Origin: Bacillus sp. E(2018)
GTDB lineage: Bacteria > Bacillota > Bacilli > Bacillales > Fictibacillaceae
Assembly (NCBI RefSeq): GCF_005503015.1
Contig: NZ_SCOL01000001.1
Location: 310,001 to 374,000, forward strand
Direction: 5' to 3'
Length of the DNA: 64,000 nucleotides
The position numbers and the translations under genes were made by a program. The notes below the pieces were generated by a model. That model saw nothing but the letters and a program-made list of their open reading frames with translations. It made no database searches and was not told the DNA's origin. Shown piece after piece: positions 10,018-19,697 of the stretch. The first letter of the stretch is position 1. Each line of letters begins with the position of its first letter.

Positions 10018-10932
10018 ATGGAGCTGATCAACACCTTACAAAATGAATATGAACTTTATGGGATACGTTGGAAAGAAAGACCACATTTAATCATGACAGA
10101 TTATGGGGAAAAACGTATTCGCTATTGGAGTGAAAAAGAGAATTTAAATTGGCACATTAGATGGCGCGATGAGTCCTCGAAAGGCTCTGGCGCCGTGCCA
10201 GATCGTATGATTCGTACTAAAAGCGGTGAACCTGCCATAAAATATGGAAACAGGTGGCTTACTGTTCATGATTATACAGAAGAACGGTATGGGTGTGAAG
10301 ACATAGAACGTTGGGGCCAGTTCATTGGTACGCTGCTAAATTCTGCAGTATCGGATAACCAAGATGTTTTCGTTAAACAAACCAAAGAGCCTGTTTTTGA
10401 TCTTAATGATTGTATAACGCGTGCTCAGAAGTATGTAGAATCGAACTTTCAATGTATGGTTACAAGTATAAAAGAGAGTAAACAACGATTGGAATTTTCG
10501 CATGCTATCAAAAATAACGTGAGAAATCACCCGTTACCGATTCTTGATGGAGAGCTAAGCATAAAGAATGGCAGGAAAATTTTTCACTTCTTATTCTATC
10601 AAGGCAGTGAAGCTTTACCCATTAAGGGATATCTGCCACTTCGTAAGTTTTTATTTGAATGGCTGGAACAAAGTTCACCTTCTTCATTAAAACTTTTGTT
10701 AACGGAGGTGAATAAGCATTTTTCTTTGGACCGTGAGCAAGGATTATTACTTTTAGCAGAGGTGGTTACACCTTGGGAACTGTATGACTGTTTAGATCAG
10801 CTAGATAACAGCTCCCTAGAAAGAATGATAGACGGCTTGAAGAAATATGAAGTTTGCTGGGAAAGTAATCGAACATTGGTCAAAACGGTAACAGAATGGT
10901 TTGATGAAAAAAGAAGGAAGGTGGCCCTATGA
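10018..10932 (+). CDS. CotS/YsxE-like protein without kinase catalytic motifs
   Basis: A 304-residue protein I do not recognise by name. Its first 110 residues look like the N-lobe of the CotS/YsxE coat-kinase fold: beta-rich RIRYWSEKENLNWHIRWR, then PDRMIRTKSGEP and RWLTVHDYTEE, the place where kinases have their hinge. At 176-185 the string LDGELSIKNG occupies the position expected for HGDLxxxN, but the histidine and aspartate are lost, and no DFD motif follows. It lies 14 bases after spoVID with its own GAGGTG site, and its stop overlaps the next gene by four bases. I infer a degenerate coat-associated pseudokinase; the homology needs a structural search. Confidence 0.6.
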   Translation: MELINTLQNEYELYGIRWKERPHLIMTDYGEKRIRYWSEKENLNWHIRWRDESSKGSGAVPDRMIRTKSGEPAIKYGNRWLTVHDYTEERYGCEDIERWGQFIGTLLNSAVSDNQDVFVKQTKEPVFDLNDCITRAQKYVESNFQCMVTSIKESKQRLEFSHAIKNNVRNHPLPILDGELSIKNGRKIFHFLFYQGSEALPIKGYLPLRKFLFEWLEQSSPSSLKLLLTEVNKHFSLDREQGLLLLAEVVTPWELYDCLDQLDNSSLERMIDGLKKYEVCWESNRTLVKTVTEWFDEKRRKVAL

Positions 10933-12002
10933 CAACGGAAAGAGATACATTAAATTACGGGCCCGTCCTTTTTCATTATGATCTGTTTCCCGAGAAGTTA
11001 GAGCAGCACGGGAAGGTTAAGAAGGTCATAACGAAAAGGGGTACATTTGCACTGAAAGAAGCAGAGATGACAGAGGACGAAAGAAGCTGGTTTACGCATG
11101 TGATTCAGCGACTTTCTGAGATTGGTTTTCATCAGGTCGTACCTCTCTATCCAACTAAGTTTGGAGATTATACGGTTCAGTTAGGATCTAGAACATATTA
11201 TTTAATGCCGTGGTTTGCGTCTGATGAAAGAAATGAGAGAGCGAAAGACGAAGTTCTTATCGATCACTTAGGAAAGATTCATGCGTTAACACTGAAGGAG
11301 CAAGACTTTTCGAATGAAGTGGTCGAACATTCGTATCAGTATCTCATGAACAGATGGGAAAATCGGCAATATGAGATGGAGAGATTTACGGAAGAAGCAG
11401 AACAGAAAACGTATATGTCTCCCTTTGAACTAACGTATCTCAGTCACTTTCATCAAATAATGAGAATGACAGAAGAAGCGAAAAGAAGATTAAAAGAGTG
11501 GTATGAAACGTGTCAAAGAGAAAAACGTTACCGGAGCGTACTTTGTCACGGGAAGGTTTCAAGAAATCATTTAATCTTTAACCCCACTGGGGAAGGTCAT
11601 CTACTCAATTTTGAAAAAGCCGTTCTAGATACACCGATCAGAGATTTAGCGGTTTATTACAGAAGAGCGGCACATCAAAAAGAATGGACTCCTGAAGAAG
11701 GAAAATCGTTATTAGATCTGTATGAAAAACATGTTCCGTTGCTTAACGAAGAAAGAGGATTATTAATTAGTTATTTATCTTATCCTGAACCTGTGTTTAA
11801 TGCAGTGGATCTCTATTGCATGAAACGAAACGATTATTCTCAAATTGAAATGGTGCATAGGCTTGAGAGCAGAATAAGAGCGATGAAAAAAATCCGGGAT
11901 TTCTGTGATGCGATTATGATGGCTCCACCACCTGCACCAATAGAACCGACTGATTCAATTCCAACAAAAATTCACATAAATGATGACGGAGATCACATAT
12001 AA
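10929..12002 (+). CDS. ysxE: spore coat protein YsxE, CotS-family pseudokinase
   Basis: A 357-residue protein of the CotS/aminoglycoside-phosphotransferase fold, equivalent to B. subtilis YsxE, which also follows spoVID and is localised to the coat. The N-lobe lysine is probably Lys43 (TFALKE), and the hinge is YYLMPWF at 90-96. The catalytic loop reads CHGKVSRNH (206-214), with lysine replacing the catalytic aspartate, and the metal-binding DFD position reads NFE (227-229), so it is unlikely to phosphorylate anything. It overlaps the preceding gene by four bases (ATGA). The probable role is structural, in coat assembly with SpoVID. Confidence 0.85.
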   Translation: MTTERDTLNYGPVLFHYDLFPEKLEQHGKVKKVITKRGTFALKEAEMTEDERSWFTHVIQRLSEIGFHQVVPLYPTKFGDYTVQLGSRTYYLMPWFASDERNERAKDEVLIDHLGKIHALTLKEQDFSNEVVEHSYQYLMNRWENRQYEMERFTEEAEQKTYMSPFELTYLSHFHQIMRMTEEAKRRLKEWYETCQREKRYRSVLCHGKVSRNHLIFNPTGEGHLLNFEKAVLDTPIRDLAVYYRRAAHQKEWTPEEGKSLLDLYEKHVPLLNEERGLLISYLSYPEPVFNAVDLYCMKRNDYSQIEMVHRLESRIRAMKKIRDFCDAIMMAPPPAPIEPTDSIPTKIHINDDGDHI

Positions 12003-12023
12003 CGACTATATGTGATCTTTTTT
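11990..12023 (+). terminator. terminator of the spoVID-ysxE unit
   Basis: A perfect 11-bp stem (11990-12000 with 12008-12018) with a 7-base loop is followed by a T run. It overlaps the ysxE stop codon. Confidence 0.88.
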
Positions 12024-12071
12024 AATTTTGGATAAACATCCCTTGGGAAAGCGGTTTGTAGATAATGCATT

Positions 12072-12266
12072 TTATAGAACATCATAAGCGAAACAAACAT
12101 GGAGGATCACTAAGGTTAAAAGGATGATAAAATCAACAGCAGAAGGAAATAGTATCGTCCTTAAAAGCTGAAAGACAATAAGTGGCGCAGTCAATTGTCC
12201 GATCGTTTGTTTAAGTGTAACAAACCACCCTGGAAAACGTGTTTTTCGAAAATATTTTCTAGACAA
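12072..12266 (-). CDS. small predicted membrane protein, 64 aa
   Basis: A 64-residue reading frame on the minus strand with a basic N-terminus (SRKYFRKTRFPGWF), a middle that could be amphipathic, and one C-terminal hydrophobic segment of about 18 residues. The start would be TTG. It is supported by a GGAGGG ribosome-binding site (12272-12278) about six bases upstream, which is why I treat it as real rather than chance. It is divergent from the valS leader. No function can be assigned. Confidence 0.5.
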   Translation of the reverse strand: MSRKYFRKTRFPGWFVTLKQTIGQLTAPLIVFQLLRTILFPSAVDFIILLTLVILHVCFAYDVL

Positions 12267-12390
12267 AAGAAGCCCTCCATTCGCCCATTTTTTATAATTT
12301 ATGCTAACGCTATGATTAATGTGAAAGACAGGCTGTCACCAAAGAAGGGTTAAAAGCATAGAATAACTTTTACAAGTTACGGCAATACTA

Positions 12391-12418
12391 TTGACTAAAA
12401 ACAGATAAGTTGTATAAA
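12391..12418 (+). promoter_or_regulatory. SigmaA promoter of the valS leader
   Basis: TTGACT at 12391-12396 and TATAAA at 12413-12418, spaced 16 bases, lie immediately upstream of the T-box leader. Confidence 0.75.
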
Positions 12419-12424
12419 ATATAT

Positions 12425-12677
12425 TCAGATTCTATATTGTCGCGTAGACAGGGAATAGTACAACATAACACCTTTTAGAGAGAGGATTCATCTGCTGAAA
12501 GAATCCTTAAGGAGAGTTAGTTGGAAGTCGCCCTTGAGCATCTTCTCTGAAACTCGAAGTAGGAGAAGACGGTCCATCCGTTATTCATGAGTGTACAGCA
12601 AGTTTATTTAGACTTGCCGTAAATAAAGGTGGTACCGCGGAGTCCTTTCGTCCTTTTTGACGAAAGGGCTTTTTTGT
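12425..12677 (+). promoter_or_regulatory. T-box leader of valS (Val specifier GUC)
   Basis: The leader senses uncharged tRNA(Val) and lets transcription continue into valS. The antiterminator T-box core GGTGGTACCGCGG is centred at 12631-12640; its UGGU can pair with the ACCA end of tRNA(Val). In stem I, the likely specifier triplet is GTC at 12527-12529 in the context GGAA-GTC-GCCC, and a GNTG-type distal loop lies near 12494. The terminator stem is 12641-12652 with 12659-12670, followed by a T-rich run. Confidence 0.92.
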
Positions 12678-12704
12678 TTTTTAGAAATAAAGGAGGAGAA
12701 TAGA

Positions 12705-15353
12705 ATGACGAACGAACAGAAAGAACTGACAATGCCGACTAAGTACGATCCGAAGGCTACAGAAGAAAATCGTTATGATTTTTGGTTAAAAGGCAAATTT
12801 TTTGAAGCAAAGAGTGAGGAAGGGAAACAGCCGTATACGATTGTAATCCCACCTCCTAACGTAACAGGTAAACTACACCTCGGCCATGCATGGGATACAA
12901 CGCTTCAAGATATCTTAACTCGAACAAAACGTATGCAAGGATATGATGTTCTATGGTTGCCTGGAATGGACCATGCGGGTATTGCGACCCAAGCGAAAGT
13001 AGAAGGAAAACTTCGTGAAGAAGGAATTTCTCGATATGACTTAGGACGCGAGAAGTTTCTAGAAAAGTCATGGGAATGGAAAGACGAGTATGCAGAGTTC
13101 ATTCGGAAGCAATGGGCAAAACTAGGCCTCGGTCTAGATTATTCTCGTGAACGTTTTACTTTAGATGAGGGGTTGTCTGAAGCTGTTAAAGAAGTTTTCG
13201 TTACTCTATATGAAAAAGGCTTGATCTACCGCGGTGAGTATATCATCAACTGGGATCCGAAAACAAAAACAGCTCTTTCTGATATTGAAGTTATCCACCA
13301 AGATGTTCAAGGTGCATTCTATCATATGAAGTACCCACTAGCTGATGGATCTGGACATATCGAAGTAGCTACAACTCGTCCTGAGACGATGCTTGGTGAT
13401 ACAGCGATCGCTGTACATCCGAAAGATGAACGCTATCAACATTTAATCGGTAAAAAAGCGATTCTTCCAATCGTTGGTCGTGAGATCGAAATTGTTGGAG
13501 ATGATTATGTAGATATGGAATTTGGTTCTGGCGCTGTAAAAATTACACCTGCTCATGATCCAAACGACTTTGAGATTGGAAACAGACACAACCTTGAGCG
13601 CATCCTCGTAATGGATGAGGGCGGTAAGATGAATGACAATGCTGGTACTTACCAAGGCCTAGATCGATTTGAGTGTCGAAAGCAGATCGTTAAAGATCTT
13701 CAGGAACAAGGCGTATTGTTCAAGATTGAAGAGCATATTCATTCTGTTGGTCACTCTGAGCGTAGTGGGGCAGTTGTTGAACCATATCTTTCAACACAAT
13801 GGTTTGTTAAGATGCAGCCGTTAGCAGATGAAGCGATCAAGCTTCAAAAAGGTGAAGATAAAATAAACTTTGTACCAGATCGATTTGAGAACACGTATAT
13901 GCGTTGGATTGAAAACATCCGTGACTGGTGTATCTCCCGCCAACTTTGGTGGGGTCATCGAATCCCTGCATGGTTCCATAAAGAAACAGGGGAAATTTAT
14001 GTAGGTAAGACAGAACCGAAAGATCCGGAAAACTGGGAGCAGGATACAGATGTACTAGACACGTGGTTCTCATCAGCTCTATGGCCGTTTTCAACGATGG
14101 GGTGGCCAGACGAAGAAGCTGCTGATTACAAGCGTTACTTCCCAGGCAATGTACTCGTAACAGGCTACGATATCATTACGTTCTGGGTTTCGAGAATGGT
14201 CTTCCAATCAATTGAATTCACGGAACAAAAGCCGTTTAACGATGTGCTGATTCACGGACTCGTACGTGACTCCGAAGGAAGAAAGATGAGTAAATCACTC
14301 GGCAATGGTGTAGACCCGATGGATGTTATCGAGAAGTACGGCGCGGATGCATTGCGTTTCTTCTTATCTACAGGAAGTTCGCCAGGAAACGACCTTCGTT
14401 TTTATTGGGAAAAAGTAGAGTCTACTTGGAACTTTGCTAACAAGATCTGGAACGCTTCTCGTTTCGCATTGATGAACATGGATGGTATGCAATACGACGA
14501 GATTGATCTAAGTGGGAAAAAATCATTAGCAGATCAATGGATTCTGACTCGATTGAATGAGACGACAGAAGGTATTACACGTTTGATCGATGCTTACGAA
14601 TTTGGTGAAGTGGGACGCCTGCTTTATAACTTTATCTGGGATGACCTTTGTGATTGGTACATCGAAATGGCGAAACTTCCACTTTATGGAGAAGACGAGG
14701 AAGCAAAGAAAACAACTCGTTCTGTTCTAGCTCATGTATTAGACCAAACGCTAAGATTGTTGCATCCTTTCATGCCGTTTATTACAGAAGAAATTTGGCA
14801 GCACTTGCCTCATCAAGGTGAATCGATCACGATTGCTGCTTGGCCAGAAAAGCGCGAAGACCTTCATTTCCCTGAAGCAGCAAAAGAGTTTGCGCTTATT
14901 ACTGAAGTGATCCGTTCCGTTCGTAACATTCGTTCCGAAATGAACGTTGCACCGAGTAAGCCGATCGAACTGCAGATCAAACCAAAAAATAAAGAAATTC
15001 TTACAGCTCTTGAATCAAATCGTCATTATTTAGTTCGTTTCTGTAACCCTGGTGAACTTATCATCTCAGATGAGATCTCAGCACCTGAAAAGAGCATGAG
15101 CACGATTTTAACTGGTTTAGAAATGTACCTTCCACTTGAAGGGTTGTTAAATATTGATGAAGAAATTAAGAGACTTGAAAAAGAAGCAGAAAAATACGCG
15201 AAAGAAGTAGAACGCGTACAGAAAAAGTTAAGCAATGAAGGATTTATGAAGAAGGCGCCTGAAAAGGTTATAGAAGAAGAGCGTGCAAAAGAAGCGGATT
15301 ATCAAGAGAAATATGATAACGTATTGGCACGTATTAAAGAACTTCAAAGCTAA
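12705..15353 (+). CDS. valS: valyl-tRNA synthetase
   Basis: ValS charges tRNA(Val) with valine and edits misactivated threonine. The protein is 882 residues, normal for bacilli. The class I signature HLGH is at 58-61 and KMSKS at 527-531; a CP1 editing domain lies between them, and a C-terminal coiled coil starts near residue 815. The ATG at 12705 is chosen because AGGAGGAG lies just upstream; the open frame extends 16 codons further into the T-box terminator. It is regulated by the T-box leader. Confidence 0.98.
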   Translation: MTNEQKELTMPTKYDPKATEENRYDFWLKGKFFEAKSEEGKQPYTIVIPPPNVTGKLHLGHAWDTTLQDILTRTKRMQGYDVLWLPGMDHAGIATQAKVEGKLREEGISRYDLGREKFLEKSWEWKDEYAEFIRKQWAKLGLGLDYSRERFTLDEGLSEAVKEVFVTLYEKGLIYRGEYIINWDPKTKTALSDIEVIHQDVQGAFYHMKYPLADGSGHIEVATTRPETMLGDTAIAVHPKDERYQHLIGKKAILPIVGREIEIVGDDYVDMEFGSGAVKITPAHDPNDFEIGNRHNLERILVMDEGGKMNDNAGTYQGLDRFECRKQIVKDLQEQGVLFKIEEHIHSVGHSERSGAVVEPYLSTQWFVKMQPLADEAIKLQKGEDKINFVPDRFENTYMRWIENIRDWCISRQLWWGHRIPAWFHKETGEIYVGKTEPKDPENWEQDTDVLDTWFSSALWPFSTMGWPDEEAADYKRYFPGNVLVTGYDIITFWVSRMVFQSIEFTEQKPFNDVLIHGLVRDSEGRKMSKSLGNGVDPMDVIEKYGADALRFFLSTGSSPGNDLRFYWEKVESTWNFANKIWNASRFALMNMDGMQYDEIDLSGKKSLADQWILTRLNETTEGITRLIDAYEFGEVGRLLYNFIWDDLCDWYIEMAKLPLYGEDEEAKKTTRSVLAHVLDQTLRLLHPFMPFITEEIWQHLPHQGESITIAAWPEKREDLHFPEAAKEFALITEVIRSVRNIRSEMNVAPSKPIELQIKPKNKEILTALESNRHYLVRFCNPGELIISDEISAPEKSMSTILTGLEMYLPLEGLLNIDEEIKRLEKEAEKYAKEVERVQKKLSNEGFMKKAPEKVIEEERAKEADYQEKYDNVLARIKELQS

Positions 15354-15368
15354 TACATCATCAATATG

Positions 15369-15404
15369 AGGCGAATCCTTATTTCAGCAGGGATTCGCCT
15401 TCTT
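15369..15404 (+). terminator. probable terminator after valS
   Basis: A 10-bp stem (15369-15378 with 15391-15400) with a 12-base loop, followed by only a short T-rich stretch, so termination may be partial. Confidence 0.55.
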
Positions 15405-15424
15405 TATGGTTAGGGAAAGGCGGA

Positions 15425-16729
15425 ATGAACTTGAATACTTATCGAGAAGCACTAGAGTGGATTCATAGCTTATTAAAGTTTGGTATAAAACCAGGACTGA
15501 AACGAGTGGAATGGCTTTTAGAACGAACGGGTAATCCTGAAAGAAAGATAGTGAGTATACATATTGCAGGGACGAACGGAAAGGGTTCGACTGTAGAATA
15601 TATAAGAAGCATCATGAATGAAGCCGGATACTCAGTAGGGACGTTTACATCCCCTTATCTCATCTCTTTCAATGAGAGAGTATCGCTGAACAGAATACCT
15701 ATTTCAGATGAAGAGCTTCTTCATTATGCAAGAATTGTAAAGCCGTTCGTTGAAGAAGTTGCATTAACGGAACTTGGTAGCCCTACGGAGTTTGAAGTGA
15801 TTACTGTTATTTCACTGCTTTATTTCGCTGATAAACGACCAGATATCGTCGTCTATGAAACGGGACTTGGAGGACTTTACGATTCTACTAACGTCATAAC
15901 ACCTATTTTAAGCCTTATCACAAATATAGGGTTTGATCATATGGGCATACTCGGTGAAACGCTTAAAGAGATTGCATTTCAAAAGGCAGGTATCATCAAG
16001 CAGGATGTTCCCGTTATTACAACAGCAGATCAAACTGAAGCACGTGAAGTAATAGAACATAAAGCAAAGGAAATGCATGCAGAAAACTACTTCCTGGACC
16101 GTGATTTTTCTATTGTTCACATTGCGAGTACTGATAGCGGTGAAAGATTTCACTATACAGATGTTGCAGATAGAAATGAGATAGAATTTGAAATTGGTAT
16201 GATGGGAACGCATCAGATTAAGAACGCTGGATTAGCGGTGGCTGCTGTTAAGTATTTAACAAGGTCTCATAGCTTTGATATTCCGCTTACTACAATAGAG
16301 GACGGACTTCGTAAAGCAAATTGGGCGGGAAGATTTGAAAAAGTATCACAATCACCCGATATAATAATCGACGGAGCTCATAACGAGCAAGGTGTCGCAG
16401 CTCTTAAACAAACTCTCATCAATCATTATGGATCAAGGCGAATCTTCCTTTTGTTTGCGGCATTAGAAGATAAGGCGTATGCAACGATGATGCAAGATTT
16501 AGTAAGTGTCGTGTACGAAGCGTGCTTTACGACCTTTGATTTTCCAAGAGCAGCATCTGCAGAACAATTATGGAGAGAAAGCCCTTTGGAAAATTCATAT
16601 AGCATCCCTTCTTGGAGAGAGGCATTACAACATTTAAAGAAGCAATTACAGGAAGATGATATTCTCATCATCACAGGATCGCTCTACTTTATTTCAGAAA
16701 TTAGAAAAACATTTCAAAATTTGGAATAA
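15425..16729 (+). CDS. folC: folylpolyglutamate synthase / dihydrofolate synthase
   Basis: FolC ligates glutamate to dihydropteroate and extends the polyglutamate tail of folates. The 434-residue protein is a Mur-ligase-type ATPase. The P-loop GTNGKGS is at 49-55, followed by the FTSPYLISFNERV segment. The conserved GLGG motif is followed by LYDSTN, where many homologues have RLDATN. The ATG follows a weak GGCGGA site. It lies downstream of valS as in B. subtilis; partial readthrough from valS is possible. Confidence 0.95.
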   Translation: MNLNTYREALEWIHSLLKFGIKPGLKRVEWLLERTGNPERKIVSIHIAGTNGKGSTVEYIRSIMNEAGYSVGTFTSPYLISFNERVSLNRIPISDEELLHYARIVKPFVEEVALTELGSPTEFEVITVISLLYFADKRPDIVVYETGLGGLYDSTNVITPILSLITNIGFDHMGILGETLKEIAFQKAGIIKQDVPVITTADQTEAREVIEHKAKEMHAENYFLDRDFSIVHIASTDSGERFHYTDVADRNEIEFEIGMMGTHQIKNAGLAVAAVKYLTRSHSFDIPLTTIEDGLRKANWAGRFEKVSQSPDIIIDGAHNEQGVAALKQTLINHYGSRRIFLLFAALEDKAYATMMQDLVSVVYEACFTTFDFPRAASAEQLWRESPLENSYSIPSWREALQHLKKQLQEDDILIITGSLYFISEIRKTFQNLE

Positions 16730-16735
16730 CATTTA

Positions 16736-16763
16736 TTGTAATTTTTAGAACTTTTGATAAAAT
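16736..16763 (+). promoter_or_regulatory. possible SigmaA promoter upstream of the GGDEF gene
   Basis: TTGTAA at 16736-16741 and TAAAAT at 16758-16763 are spaced 16 bases. The match is moderate in an A+T-rich region, so it is tentative. Confidence 0.4.
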
Positions 16764-16828
16764 AAAAGATAATGAATTTGTCCTAGTAAAAAAGATGTGT
16801 ATTTGAACATACATGAAAGGGGGACAAG

Positions 16829-18553
16829 GTGGTGGCATCTCGTATGGCAAGTAGAAAAAAACGTATGATTCTTACAACGGCATGGATTTTCTTATTTCCA
16901 CTCGCAATTTGGACAGCTGTTCAGATGACAAGTAATCAGCCTGATATCAATGTAATAGACCTTGGTATTATCAGCTTTTTAGCGATCGTAGTATCTTGTT
17001 TCCCGATCAAAGTGATGAATACGAACATCTCCTTCATGTCAGGTATCAATTTAGCCGTATTCTTATACTATGGGCTGACTGTTGCTTTATATATGACATT
17101 GTTATCTGTTGTTGCCATGTTTATCTCACTCAAGATTCATGTGATAAAAGAGTATTATAGGTATATGGCGAACACGCTCATGTTTACATGGCTCATTATT
17201 TGCGAGAGCACGATCTTTCATCTCCTTGGAGGTGAAGTGGGACCGTTTGCAGTAGACGAATCTATTAATTTGATTCCTGTAGTTGCCTATGTTTTAACGG
17301 GGTTAGTACTAAATCACGTTGGTCTTTACTTCATCGTAAAAGTATTATACGAAGAAGATGTTGCTTTTTTTGAACGTGATGCAGTTTGGGACTTAGTATC
17401 TGAAGTTCTAGCTATTCCAGTAGGTCTCATGCTATATGTTCTATACTCTCAGCTAGGACGCCCTGGAATCTTCTATGTCGGTCTACCTTTTCTATCATTA
17501 TCTATCATTATCAACCTCTATCATGTTAGTCAACAGATTAACGATGCTCTTCAAAAAGTGAGTGAAATCGGCCAGCAACTTTCTGAACATTTAAAGGTCA
17601 ACCATATACTAGATGTTTTTATAGAAAGATTGATCGGTTTTATGAATGTTGATTTTGCTTTCATTTATGATGCTGATGCAGGTGAACATCTAAAAATTAT
17701 TCGTCAATACGAAAGTGAAGAAGGGATTCTCACTTCCGTTCCAATAAAAAAACATGAAGCGATCAGTGGAAGAGTTTGGTCCACAGGTAAAAGTATACGT
17801 TATAGCAAATTGAAGCCATGGCGACAGATATCAGAGGTTTTCTTTCAAGGAAAGGCACATTCTGTACTCTCCGTTCCAATGATTAGAAATCAAAAGATCG
17901 TAGGTATTATCACTTTTGCTTCAAAAGAAAAGCACGCTTTTCAAAAGCATCACTTGATCATCCTTGAAATCTTAGCCAACTACTTAGCGGTAGCGATCGA
18001 TAATGCAAGAAACTACGAATCTACAAAGTTAAAAAGTGAACAATGTCCTTTAACGGGTTTATATAATTACCGTTATTTTGAGGGCATTCTAACCGAAATG
18101 TACCAAAACTATGAGTATTTTAGAAAGCAGTTCTCGATCATCTTATTGGATATCGATCACTTCAAAAAAGTAAATGATACATACGGTCATCAAAGTGGAA
18201 ATGAAGTATTGATCCTCTTGGCTAGAAGGCTAGAAGAGTTTATTGGTGATCGAGGAACAGTTTCAAGATATGGCGGAGAAGAATTTATTATCTTGCTGCC
18301 AGAATCAGGGGACAGAGCAGGTATCCAATTAGCTGAACAGCTTCGTTCTGTTATTTCTGATCAAGGATTTGATATACATAACGACCTTACTGATCAATGC
18401 AGACATACGATCTACATAACGGCTAGTATCGGTGTGGCAACTGCTCCTCATCAAGGAGAAGATGCCCTTACATTAGTGCGTAACGCAGATCGTGCCATGT
18501 ATACAGGCGCAAAACAACAAGGAAGAAATAAAGTTGCCGCTTATATCGGATAA
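16829..18553 (+). CDS. membrane GAF-GGDEF protein, probable diguanylate cyclase
   Basis: A 574-residue signalling protein predicted to make cyclic di-GMP. The N-terminal ~235 residues hold about six or seven transmembrane helices, then a GAF domain (about 250-400) and a C-terminal GGDEF domain with the active-site motif GGEEF at 482-486 preceded by SRY. The allosteric RxxD inhibitory site normally found five residues before that motif is absent. The start is GTG at 16829; GTG at 16832 or ATG at 16844 are alternatives near the same AAGGGGG site. B. subtilis carries competence gene comC in this interval, which is missing here. The target process is unknown. Confidence 0.88.
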   Translation: MVASRMASRKKRMILTTAWIFLFPLAIWTAVQMTSNQPDINVIDLGIISFLAIVVSCFPIKVMNTNISFMSGINLAVFLYYGLTVALYMTLLSVVAMFISLKIHVIKEYYRYMANTLMFTWLIICESTIFHLLGGEVGPFAVDESINLIPVVAYVLTGLVLNHVGLYFIVKVLYEEDVAFFERDAVWDLVSEVLAIPVGLMLYVLYSQLGRPGIFYVGLPFLSLSIIINLYHVSQQINDALQKVSEIGQQLSEHLKVNHILDVFIERLIGFMNVDFAFIYDADAGEHLKIIRQYESEEGILTSVPIKKHEAISGRVWSTGKSIRYSKLKPWRQISEVFFQGKAHSVLSVPMIRNQKIVGIITFASKEKHAFQKHHLIILEILANYLAVAIDNARNYESTKLKSEQCPLTGLYNYRYFEGILTEMYQNYEYFRKQFSIILLDIDHFKKVNDTYGHQSGNEVLILLARRLEEFIGDRGTVSRYGGEEFIILLPESGDRAGIQLAEQLRSVISDQGFDIHNDLTDQCRHTIYITASIGVATAPHQGEDALTLVRNADRAMYTGAKQQGRNKVAAYIG

Positions 18554-18554
18554 T

Positions 18555-18592
18555 AAATCTGGGGGAAGTTTCGTACCTCCGGATTTTTTTAT
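18555..18592 (+). terminator. terminator after the GGDEF gene
   Basis: An 11-bp stem including two G-U pairs (18555-18565 with 18576-18586) is followed by a run of T. Confidence 0.85.
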
Positions 18593-18667
18593 GTTTCTAC
18601 CTTTTTCTTGTTCTATTAAAACGAAAAAAGCATATGTTTTAGTAGATGATAGAGAGGAGCGGATGAA

Positions 18668-19660
18668 ATGAAACGAGAGATATCTATCTTAATCAATGGT
18701 AAAGAAAAGAATTATAGTGAAGATCAAACATCTGTTAAAGAGCAACCCGTTCATAATGAAGTTGCTGCTGCCATCGAGGAAGTGAACAGAGGCGGATATA
18801 CGATTCTGGCAACTTCTCTAAAGAAACGTGACAACTTTTTCAAAAGAAAGAACGGACATGTCCTAAACAAGAGGACAAGCTTCCTTGTTCCGAATAATGG
18901 GAAAGGCTTTCCTAAGCAAATAGTTGCAGCAATAATGGGGGCTATCGTTACTGGAACCATTTTAGGGGTATTAGTCTTAACGGTATTCTCTTCAGATATC
19001 ACAGAAGCTGGAGATAAAGCGACAGAAGTTTCAGCGGTTCAGACAGAAAAGGTAGCGGATACAGGTAAATCTGTAACAATTAGGCCGATAACATTAGATT
19101 TCTCGGCACTGCAAGCGGGTGTCTTCTCATCAAAGGACCGAGCTGAAGGAGTTGTGAAATCGATAGAAGAAAAAGGGTTTTCAGCAGTTGTTTTTAAAGA
19201 TGAAGAGAAGTATTCAGTAATTGTGGGAATCGGTAATGAGAAGCATCAATTAGATAAATTTAATGAAGCTTACCAAAAAGAGATGGATAAGCCGCTTTTT
19301 AAATCGCTCTCGTTTTCGTTTGATCAATTGAAAACTCCCACAAAGTTAGACGAAACCTATTTTACGAACGGTCAGATTCTACTTCAAAATACGCTCACTC
19401 TTTCTCAGATGCCAGAAGCAAGTGGTTCAGGCCTTGATCGGACGCTTAGCGATTTTAATAAGTGGAAAGAGTATGGAAAAGGGCAAAAAGGCAAATGGAG
19501 TGAAAGTACAACGAAAGCAGCATCAGATTTTGAAAAGCAGCTTGAAGGTGCTTTTCTGGCTTTAAAGGATTCCAAAAAGGGAGAGCTGAACTGGGCTTTT
19601 CAGCAAAAAGTAATGGATAGTTTGCAGTCTTATACGAACCTGCTTGAAACATTAAAGTAA
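18668..19660 (+). CDS. spoIIB: stage II sporulation protein B
   Basis: SpoIIB helps dissolve septal peptidoglycan during engulfment and directs SpoIIM/D/P to the septum. The 330-residue protein has a charged cytoplasmic N-terminus, a single transmembrane helix at about 85-107, and an extracytoplasmic SPOR-like peptidoglycan-binding domain (about 140-200, including LDFSALQAGVFSS), followed by a C-terminal helical region. The ATG at 18668 is used because an upstream out-of-frame ATG runs straight into a stop. Its position before maf-radC-mreB matches B. subtilis. Confidence 0.88.
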   Translation: MKREISILINGKEKNYSEDQTSVKEQPVHNEVAAAIEEVNRGGYTILATSLKKRDNFFKRKNGHVLNKRTSFLVPNNGKGFPKQIVAAIMGAIVTGTILGVLVLTVFSSDITEAGDKATEVSAVQTEKVADTGKSVTIRPITLDFSALQAGVFSSKDRAEGVVKSIEEKGFSAVVFKDEEKYSVIVGIGNEKHQLDKFNEAYQKEMDKPLFKSLSFSFDQLKTPTKLDETYFTNGQILLQNTLTLSQMPEASGSGLDRTLSDFNKWKEYGKGQKGKWSESTTKAASDFEKQLEGAFLALKDSKKGELNWAFQQKVMDSLQSYTNLLETLK

Positions 19661-19697
19661 AAGGTTGTTTTCGTAAACTTTGTTGTTTGTGGAATTA

